The notes under the pieces: generated by a model
Told to the model about the DNA's origin: nothing
What the model saw: only the letters and a program-made list of their open reading frames with translations
Database searches by the model: none
Translations under genes and position numbers: made by a program
In this document: positions 14,310-20,434 of the stretch, in pieces
Numbering within the stretch: the stretch's first letter is position 1
Layout: each line of letters begins with the position of its first letter
Assembly (NCBI GenBank): GCA_945875935.1
Contig: CAMCNE010000028.1
Location: 1-25,252 of the forward strand
Direction of reading: 5' to 3'
Origin: Bordetella parapertussis
GTDB lineage: Bacteria > Pseudomonadota > Gammaproteobacteria > Burkholderiales > Burkholderiaceae_C
DNA: 25,252 nt

Positions 14310-17300
14310 ATGGCCACCACCGCCAACTTGCCGCCGCTCGAACAATTCTTCGATCACCTGTGCGAAGGCGTGCTGCTGTTCGACCGCCGTGCGCAGGTCA
14401 GCTTTGCCAACACCGCCGCCTTGCGACGGTTGCCTGCGGCAGTCGACACCTCGGTGCGCGAGTGGCACCCGGTGCTGGGCACGCCGTTGGTGGAGTGGAT
14501 CGCCCAGACCATCCAGGGTGTTTCCGGGGGTTCGCGCATTCCGGGCTATTCGGCGGTGCGTGCGGTGTGGCCGGCGCGTCGCAGCGTCGAGGCGCAACCG
14601 CCGCCGGCGCTGCTGGCCGACGGCCGCTCGGCGAGCACCGCCTGGCAGGTGTTGGCGCCGGGGCTGTTCGCGCTGCGCTTGCACTGGAGCGAGTTGCAAT
14701 CGGTCAGCGCACAAGCGCCACCCAGTGCCGCGCCCCTGCTGCCGCCGACCATCGCCGGCCCGGTCATCGCCGAGCTCATGCATGTGCTGTGGGACTCGCC
14801 CTTCCCGGCGCTGATGCAAGACACGCGCGGGCGCATCGTCGAGGTCAATGCCGCCTTCGAGTCGTTCAGCGGCTACCCGCGAGAGCGCCTGATCGGCATC
14901 GACGCGAGCCAGCTCGAGCCTGAGGCTGATCGGCAAAGCCGCCTCGATGGCTTCGAGCGCCCGAGCGCACTCGGCAAGGAGCGCGCCTTGACGAACCGAC
15001 GGCTGCAAAGCGCCGACGGCCGCGAGCGCTGGTACCGCGAGGCACGCAGCGAACTCACCGACGAGCACGGCCGCGTGTTCACGATGGCGGTGCTGCAAGA
15101 CACCACCGCCGAGCACGTGGCGCGCGAGCGTGCCGACCGCTCGGCGCGCGAGATCGACGACTGGTTCGACATCAGCCCGATCGGCATGGTGCTGTACGAC
15201 GATGCCGGCCTGCTGGTGCACAGCAACCCGGCCTTCGAGGCCATGGTGGGCGCGGCACCGGCGCTGCTCAGCGGCGCACCGCCCGCGCTGCGCGAGCTGC
15301 TCGGCTGGGGCCAAGACGGTCCGGGCAGCGCCATGCAGCCCGATGCGACCGCGCGGGTCAACGAGGGCTGGTTGCCCCAACCGCAAGGCGGTGCGCGACG
15401 CCTGCGCGCGATGGTTCGCGGCTACATCACTTCCAGCGGCCAGCGTCGCCACATGGCCATCCTTGAAGACCGCAGCGCCGAGGAAGAACGCGATCTGGCG
15501 CAAATGCAGATCGGCGCGCTGATGGACACCGCCGGCGTGGGTCTGGCCACCTTTCAGGAGGCGTCGGGCTGGGTCAGCCGCGGTCGTGCCTCGCCGGTGG
15601 GCGAGTCCTTGCTCGAAGCTCCTGCCACGGCCGACTTGCAGTCGATCAGTCGCGACATCGTGGTCGAGCAATCGAAGGCCGATTACGACCAGCTCCAGCA
15701 CGCCTTGCGCACCGGGCAGCGCGCCGAGGTGCGCTACGCCATCGAGCACCCCGAGCTGGGGTTGCGCTGGCTGCTCACGCGCGTCGAGCCGGCCGTCCTG
15801 GCCTCGGGCCAGCGCACCACCTCGGTCGTCACGCTCGACATCACCGAGCAGCACCAGACGCAGCTGCGCAGCGAGCAGCTGCTGCGCGATCGCGAGCTGA
15901 TGTTCAGCCTGTCCGAAGTCGGCGTGGCCTTCTTGCGCGACGGCGTGCTGCAGCGAGCCAACGACGCGCTGGCGCAACTGGCGGGCTATTCGGCGCAGGA
16001 GTTGCAAGGGCTGCCGCTGGCCGCGTTGTTCGGCGACAGCCAAGAGCACGCGCGGCTGGTGGCCCAGGAGCAAGCCGCGCTGCGCGAAGGCGGCCGCTGG
16101 CTCGGCGAGCGTCAGCTGCTGCAGCGCGATGGCAACCAGGTGTGGGTGCAGATCAGCACGCGGCTGGTGGGCGAAGACATCTCGGGTGGCGTCATCACCT
16201 CGTTCGTCAACGTCGACGCGCGGCACCGTGCTGAAGAGGCGGTGGTCTTGCAGGCGCAGGGCACGCGCGCCATCCTTGACTCGGTGCTGGTGGGCATCGT
16301 CACGGTGGGGCCGCGCGGCATCGAGTGGATGAACCGCTCGGCGCGCCGCATGTTCGGCGCCGACCTCGACGACTTTCTCGGCCAGCCCATCAGCACCGTG
16401 GCCACGCCCGAGCCCGACCACCCCTTCAGCCGCACCCGCTACCTCGACGACCTGGTCGAAGGCGAGGCCGAGACCTTCGAGTGCCGCGTCAAGGCGCGCG
16501 ACGGGCGCGAGTTCTGGGTGGTGGGCAATGCGGTGGTCACCGGACACGAGTCGCACGGCCGCCAGCTGACCTACGCGCTGCTCGACATCGAACGCCGCCG
16601 CCAGGCCGAAGCGCGCATCGCCGAGGCCCAGGCCTCGCTGCAGCGCGTCATCGAAGCCGCGCCGATGGCCATCACCGTGTGCGATGCGCGCACGCTGCGC
16701 ATCCTGCAGGCCAATGTGGTGGCCGCGCGCAGCGTGCAGCTGACGACGCAGCAGATCATCGGACGCAGCCCGGAAGAAATCTTCAGCGCCGATATCGCCG
16801 CGCAGCGCCGGGCCGACATGGAAGAGGCCTTGGGCGCCAGCGCCGTCACCCAGCGCGAATACCGCCTCGCGCTGCACGATGAGGAGCGGGTGTGGGACGC
16901 GCGCTACCTGCCGCTGGCCGCGCCCGGTGCGCCGCCCGATCAGTTGCTGCTGGTGGCCACCGACGTGTCTGAGCAGCGCGCTGCCGAACGCGCGAAGTTC
17001 GACGCTGCCATCGCGCAGCGCGAGATGCTGGTCAAGGAAGTGCACCACCGCATCAAGAACAACCTGCAAGGTGTGGCCGGTCTGATGCAGCAGATCGCCA
17101 AGCGCAAGCCCGAGATGGCCGAGACGATGGCCGAGGTGGTCGGCCAGGTGCATGCCATCGCGCAGGTCTACGGGCTGCAGGTGGGCGCCGGCGGGCCCTT
17201 GCACGTCAACAGCGTGGTCGAGGCCATCGCCGCTTCGGTGCAGCGCACCTTTGGCCATGCGATCGGTTTCTCGGCGCTCGGCGACGATCCGGCGCAATGG

Positions 17301-17687
17301 GTGCTGCCCGAGGCCGAATCCATCCCCATCGCGCTGACCATCAACGAGCTGCTGACCAACGCCGTCAAGCACAGCGCCATGCAGCACCGGGCCGCCGACC
17401 CGGCAGGTGACGCCCCGGTGCCGGCCGTCGACTGCCAGCTGCAGTGCGGCTCGGACGGCGTGCGCATCGTGATTCGCAACCGCGCGCGGCTGCCTGAGGG
17501 CTTCAACCTCACGCGCGTGCCGGGGGGTGTGTCAGGGCTGGGCCTGGTGCGCGCGCTGCTGCCGCGCCGATGCGCGCAGTTCAGCATCGAGCAGGACCAA
17601 GACGACGTGCTGGTCACCGTGGCGATCGGCGCGCCTGCGGTGGTGTCTGCGGCCAGGTCGGCTGCGCCGGCCGTTGCCTTGACATGA
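14310..17687 (+). CDS. Multi-PAS sensor histidine kinase (HisKA_2 type)
   Basis: Encodes 1125 residues from the ATG at 14310, which has a GGCGGTGA sequence upstream; a GTG at 14274 would add 12 residues. No membrane segment is visible, so it is probably a cytoplasmic sensor. I see about six or seven PAS-like units: residues ~5-100 (weak), ~155-260 (IVEVNAAFESFSGYPRERLI), ~280-390 (MVLYDDAGLLVHSNPAFEAM), ~400-510 (weak), ~525-640 (QRANDALAQLAGYSAQELQG), ~650-765 (GIEWMNRSARRMFGADLDDF) and ~775-890. The kinase core has EVHHRIKNNLQGVAGLMQQI with His913 the likely phosphoacceptor (HisKA_2), an N-box TINELLTNAVKHS (about 1010-1022) and a G-box GVSGLGLVRALLP (about 1072-1084). HisKA_2 kinases often partner ANTAR regulators, and one follows 94 bases downstream. 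Signals sensed are unknown; no haem or FAD motif could be assigned. Confidence 0.9.
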   Translation: MATTANLPPLEQFFDHLCEGVLLFDRRAQVSFANTAALRRLPAAVDTSVREWHPVLGTPLVEWIAQTIQGVSGGSRIPGYSAVRAVWPARRSVEAQPPPALLADGRSASTAWQVLAPGLFALRLHWSELQSVSAQAPPSAAPLLPPTIAGPVIAELMHVLWDSPFPALMQDTRGRIVEVNAAFESFSGYPRERLIGIDASQLEPEADRQSRLDGFERPSALGKERALTNRRLQSADGRERWYREARSELTDEHGRVFTMAVLQDTTAEHVARERADRSAREIDDWFDISPIGMVLYDDAGLLVHSNPAFEAMVGAAPALLSGAPPALRELLGWGQDGPGSAMQPDATARVNEGWLPQPQGGARRLRAMVRGYITSSGQRRHMAILEDRSAEEERDLAQMQIGALMDTAGVGLATFQEASGWVSRGRASPVGESLLEAPATADLQSISRDIVVEQSKADYDQLQHALRTGQRAEVRYAIEHPELGLRWLLTRVEPAVLASGQRTTSVVTLDITEQHQTQLRSEQLLRDRELMFSLSEVGVAFLRDGVLQRANDALAQLAGYSAQELQGLPLAALFGDSQEHARLVAQEQAALREGGRWLGERQLLQRDGNQVWVQISTRLVGEDISGGVITSFVNVDARHRAEEAVVLQAQGTRAILDSVLVGIVTVGPRGIEWMNRSARRMFGADLDDFLGQPISTVATPEPDHPFSRTRYLDDLVEGEAETFECRVKARDGREFWVVGNAVVTGHESHGRQLTYALLDIERRRQAEARIAEAQASLQRVIEAAPMAITVCDARTLRILQANVVAARSVQLTTQQIIGRSPEEIFSADIAAQRRADMEEALGASAVTQREYRLALHDEERVWDARYLPLAAPGAPPDQLLLVATDVSEQRAAERAKFDAAIAQREMLVKEVHHRIKNNLQGVAGLMQQIAKRKPEMAETMAEVVGQVHAIAQVYGLQVGAGGPLHVNSVVEAIAASVQRTFGHAIGFSALGDDPAQWVLPEAESIPIALTINELLTNAVKHSAMQHRAADPAGDAPVPAVDCQLQCGSDGVRIVIRNRARLPEGFNLTRVPGGVSGLGLVRALLPRRCAQFSIEQDQDDVLVTVAIGAPAVVSAARSAAPAVALT

Positions 17688-17781
17688 ATATGCGCCGGGC
17701 GATCGTGGTCGCCTGTTCGGCCCACGGGCTTTCAGCCAGAATCGACAGGGTTTCAGGCGATCAGAACGGCAGGTTGATCAA
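17688..17781 (+). other. Kinase-ANTAR gene gap with two imperfect hairpins
   Basis: A 7-bp stem with one G-T pair and a hexaloop (CGGGCGA-TCGTGG-TCGCCTG) lies near 17696-17715. A 5-bp repeat GATCA/TGATC (17759-17763 and 17775-17779) encloses the GGCAGG Shine-Dalgarno of the next gene. The hexaloop lacks the A1/G4 pattern described for ANTAR target RNAs, so it is not called as a target. Confidence 0.3.
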
Positions 17782-18414
17782 GTGACGGTGGCGCAAAAAG
17801 CAGGCATACGCAGGTGCAAGATCCTGGTGGTTGATGACGACCGCCTGGTGCTGGCCACGCTGGCCCACGGCCTGAGCGAAGCCGGCTTCGAGGTGATCGA
17901 CACCGACAACGGCGACGACGCCATCTTGCTGGCACGCGAGCACCGCCCCGATCTGGCGCTGCTCGACATTCGCATGGAAGGCCTGAGCGGCTTCGATGTG
18001 GCGGCCTATCTGCGCGAGCACGGCAAGACGCCTTTCATGTTCCTGTCGGCTTTCACCGACGCCGAAACCGTGCGCAAGGTGCAAGAACTCGGCGCGGTCG
18101 ATTACCTGGTCAAGCCGCTCGACATCGGCCACATCGTGCCGGCAGTCAACGCGGTGTTCGATCGCATCCTGGCTCAGTCCGAAAAGTCCGATCTGCAGCC
18201 TGCCGCGCCGCTGGCGCCGATGGAGCGAGCGCAGACCCTGTCGCTGCTGTCGGCCATGGCTGTGGGTGTTTTGATGCACCGCTTTTCACTGACGCGCCAA
18301 GCGGCCGTCGACCGCCTTCATCGCATGGCCACCAGTGCCGGGCGGTCGCTCGACGACGAAGCCGAAGGCCTGCTCGACGCCGTCGAGCGGCTGGCCGCAC
18401 CGGGCGCGCACTGA
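17782..18414 (+). CDS. REC-ANTAR response regulator (predicted RNA-binding antiterminator)
   Basis: Encodes 210 residues with a GTG start preceded by GGCAGG. The receiver domain (about 12-128) has acidic residues Asp18-Asp20 in LVVDDDR, the phosphoacceptor Asp62 in ALLDIRMEGLSGFD, FLSAFTD, and Lys111 in YLVKPLD. The C-terminal part (about 150-200) reads LSAMAVGVLMHRFSLTRQAA, DRLHRMATSAGRSLDDEAEG, which fits the three-helix ANTAR fold (AmiR/NasR/EutV type). ANTAR proteins bind paired RNA hairpins and prevent transcription termination once phosphorylated. The upstream HisKA_2 kinase is the obvious partner, as in EutW/EutV. Target transcripts are unknown; no ANTAR-type double hairpin was recognised in the window. 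It is convergent with the next gene across a hairpin. Confidence 0.9.
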   Translation: MTVAQKAGIRRCKILVVDDDRLVLATLAHGLSEAGFEVIDTDNGDDAILLAREHRPDLALLDIRMEGLSGFDVAAYLREHGKTPFMFLSAFTDAETVRKVQELGAVDYLVKPLDIGHIVPAVNAVFDRILAQSEKSDLQPAAPLAPMERAQTLSLLSAMAVGVLMHRFSLTRQAAVDRLHRMATSAGRSLDDEAEGLLDAVERLAAPGAH

Positions 18415-18420
18415 CAGCGT

Positions 18421-18439
18421 GCGGCCCGCCACGGGCTGC
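18421..18439. terminator. Possible bidirectional terminator hairpin between convergent genes
   Basis: GCGGCCCG-CCA-CGGGCTGC forms an 8-bp stem with one G-T pair and a 3-base loop. It fills the 25-base gap between the REC-ANTAR stop and the stop of the opposing kinase gene. There is no T run on either side, so it is at best an atypical intrinsic terminator. Confidence 0.35.
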
Positions 18440-19801
18440 TCAAGCTGACGGCGAGCCGATCGAGAAGTAGAAGTTCGCGCCGCGGCCCACTTCGGCCTCG
18501 GCCCACACATCACCGCCGTGCCTTTGCACGATGCGGCGCACCGAGGCCAGGCCGACGCCGGTGCCCTGGAAATCGCTGGCGCTGTGCAGGCGCTGGAACA
18601 CGCCAAACAGCCGCTCGGCGTATCGCATGTCAAAGCCCGCGCCGTTGTCGCGCACGCTGAAGCTCGGTGCGGCCGAGTCGGGGCAGCGTTCGAACCAGAC
18701 CTGCGGCGTCGGGCACTTGGTGGTGTATTTCCAGGCGTTGCCCAGCAGGTTTTCCAGCATCACCCGCAGCAGCGTCGGGTCGCCTTGCACGTGCATGGCC
18801 GGCTCGATGTGCACGGTGACCGCGTGATGCGGCCACTGCCGGCGCAGGTCATCGACCACGAAGCCGGCCAGCTGCGACAGGTTGACGGGTTGTCTGGACA
18901 CCGGCTTTGAAGACAGCTGCGACAGCGCCAGCAGCGCATCGATCATGCTGTTCATGCGCGCGGCCGCCCCGAGCACCCGGTCGAGGTGGTCGTTGCCCAC
19001 GCGGTCGAGCAGCCGGCCGTAGTCTTCCTTGACGATCTTGGTGAAGCCCTCGACCACGCGCACCGGGGCGCGCAGATCGTGCGACACGGTGTAGCTGAAC
19101 GACTCGGCGTCTTGCTCTGACAGCGAGGGCGCACTCGGCTTGGCTGCCGATGCCCCCGCTGCGGCCGGTGCAGCCTGTTCGCGCACCGTGCCCACGTGGC
19201 CCAGAAATTCACCTGAAGCGCCGTGCAGGGGCACGGCACGCAACCAGCCCAGCCGCACGCCATCAGCGGCCGCGGCGATCTCGACACGCACTTCTTCGCA
19301 GGGTTGATGAGACTCGAGACTGCGGCGCCACGCGGCCTGGCTGTCGGCGTCGATGCCGCAAAAGCGTTCCCACACCAGCGCCGAGGTGTCGTGTGCAGCG
19401 GTTGGGCCAGGCGCTTCGCCGCGGGGAGGCTTGATCGACAGCAGCCGGTGGCTGGCATCGGTGTGCCACTGCCACACGTCGAGCAGCCGTGCGAGTGCCG
19501 CGCTGCGCGCCTGGCGCTGCTGCAATTCGGCGGCCTCGGCGCGCAGCCGCTCGCTTCGACGCAGCACCGTGGCCAGCAGCACCACCCAGACCAGGCCCAG
19601 CACGATGCCCAGACCCAGACCGATCGTGCTCAGCGTCGCAGCGGCGTCGGGCGGGGGGGGTGACGCCGGCGATGCCGCCACGGTCGTGTATGCCAGCGCC
19701 AGCGCCAGCGTCGCCGTCGCCAAGGCCCGCGCCGACCCGCGCCTGTTCAGGACGCCGATCAAGCACCTCGCACACCCAGGCTGGCCGAGACCCGATTTCA
19801 T
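18440..19801 (-). CDS. Membrane-anchored PAS-like sensor histidine kinase
   Basis: Encodes 453 residues from the ATG at 19801, chosen because a TACAAT -10-like element lies 8 bases upstream; an ATG at 19861 would add 20 residues. Two hydrophobic segments (about 26-45 and 58-80) flank a short Pro/Ala-rich periplasmic stretch. A cytoplasmic PAS-like region follows (WQWHTDASHRLLSIKPPRG, about 105-215). The HisKA domain has FSYTVSHDLRAPVRVVEGF with phosphoacceptor His241. The ATPase has an N-box MLENLLGNAWKYTT, a G1 box DNGAGFDM, an F-box region RLFGVFQRLH and a G2 box GTGVGLASVRRIVQRHGG. No receiver domain is attached, so it must act on a separate regulator, perhaps the Hpt and REC-GGDEF-EAL genes transcribed divergently from it. 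A run of seven G (19653-19659) in the periplasmic coding part is a potential slippage site. Confidence 0.92.
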   Translation of the reverse strand: MKSGLGQPGCARCLIGVLNRRGSARALATATLALALAYTTVAASPASPPPPDAAATLSTIGLGLGIVLGLVWVVLLATVLRRSERLRAEAAELQQRQARSAALARLLDVWQWHTDASHRLLSIKPPRGEAPGPTAAHDTSALVWERFCGIDADSQAAWRRSLESHQPCEEVRVEIAAAADGVRLGWLRAVPLHGASGEFLGHVGTVREQAAPAAAGASAAKPSAPSLSEQDAESFSYTVSHDLRAPVRVVEGFTKIVKEDYGRLLDRVGNDHLDRVLGAAARMNSMIDALLALSQLSSKPVSRQPVNLSQLAGFVVDDLRRQWPHHAVTVHIEPAMHVQGDPTLLRVMLENLLGNAWKYTTKCPTPQVWFERCPDSAAPSFSVRDNGAGFDMRYAERLFGVFQRLHSASDFQGTGVGLASVRRIVQRHGGDVWAEAEVGRGANFYFSIGSPSA

Positions 19802-19809
19802 GGTCGGGG

Positions 19810-19815
19810 ATTGTA
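19810..19815 (-). promoter_or_regulatory. Possible -10 element of the kinase gene, suggesting a leaderless mRNA
   Basis: TACAAT on the minus strand matches the sigma-70 -10 consensus in 5 of 6 positions. The kinase ATG at 19801 follows after 8 bases, so transcription could start at or just before the start codon. No convincing -35 hexamer lies 16-18 bases further upstream, and no Shine-Dalgarno precedes the ATG. Confidence 0.35.
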
Positions 19816-20044
19816 GGCAGCCGGCCCATTCAAGTTGCCGTGGCGCTGGCCGATACAGCATGGACCGCGGTGCCCCATCGACCGCATCAGGTTTTCAAAC
19901 ACGACCCGAACTCATGCCCATGTTGCGCCCCTCTCATGCCACTCGAGCCGTCCCTTCCAGGGGTCGGTGCCGTGCGCTTGGGGCACACTGCGTGCTCAGT
20001 CCGCGATGGCGGGGTCCGGTCATCGGCGAGGGCAGGTGTTGAAC
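19816..20044. other. Divergent spacer between kinase and Hpt genes
   Basis: About 230 bases without a credible gene. It must carry the promoter of the Hpt/REC-GGDEF-EAL/GGDEF genes; CACACT near 20000 is a weak -10 candidate. Only short 4-bp inverted repeats (for example CCCT-TCC-AGGG) were seen. Open frames reading through here are extensions of neighbouring genes without homologous sequence. Confidence 0.4.
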
Positions 20045-20434
20045 ATGGAAGTCACACACAACTTTGGCCTGGACGAGGTGGCTCTGAGCCGCGTGCGCGA
20101 GCTCGATCCCGCCGGCCGCGACCAATTGCTGCTGCGCTTGCTCTGCGTCTTTGAGAAATCGATCGACCGCATGTTGATTCAAATCGAACAGGCCCGCGCC
20201 GCTGCCGACACCAAAACCGTGCACGGGGTGGCGCACACGCTCAAGTCGTCATCGGCTGCTGTCGGTGCGCTGGCGCTGTCGCGGCAGTGCGCCGTGGTCG
20301 AACTCATGGCGCGCGAGTCCAGGCTCGATGAGGCTGGCGATGGCGTGCAGCGCATGATCGTGGAAGCCGTGGCCGCCCGCGATGCGGCGCGACGTTTGGC
20401 CGCGCAGTTGCAAGCCGTGGCGCACACCGCATGA
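20045..20434 (+). CDS. Stand-alone Hpt (histidine phosphotransfer) domain protein
   Basis: Encodes 129 residues from the ATG at 20045; the frame is open far upstream, but that part is unlike any Hpt protein and lies in the divergent spacer. The Hpt core is KTVHGVAHTLKSSSAAVGAL with phosphoacceptor His64, preceded by FEKSIDRMLIQIEQARAAAD and followed by the second helical hairpin with CAVVELMARESRLDEA. Such proteins shuttle phosphoryl groups between receiver domains in multistep phosphorelays. Its stop overlaps the start of the REC-PAS-GGDEF-EAL gene (ATGA), so the two are translationally coupled and that receiver is the likeliest partner. The weak AGG-containing leader (GGGCAGGTGTTGAAC) supplies the ribosome binding site. 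Confidence 0.92.
   Translation: MEVTHNFGLDEVALSRVRELDPAGRDQLLLRLLCVFEKSIDRMLIQIEQARAAADTKTVHGVAHTLKSSSAAVGALALSRQCAVVELMARESRLDEAGDGVQRMIVEAVAARDAARRLAAQLQAVAHTA

Noticed and set aside
13791..17387. 1198-codon open frame on the minus strand opposite the multi-PAS kinase
   Set aside because: The plus-strand kinase has clear domains; the antisense translation is His/Arg/Gly/Ala/Leu-rich with no recognisable motif, as expected from a GC-rich third-position shadow.
17696..17715. Hexaloop hairpin before the ANTAR gene as an ANTAR target RNA
   Set aside because: Loop TCGTGG lacks the A1 and G4 bases and no matching second hairpin with those bases was found beside it.
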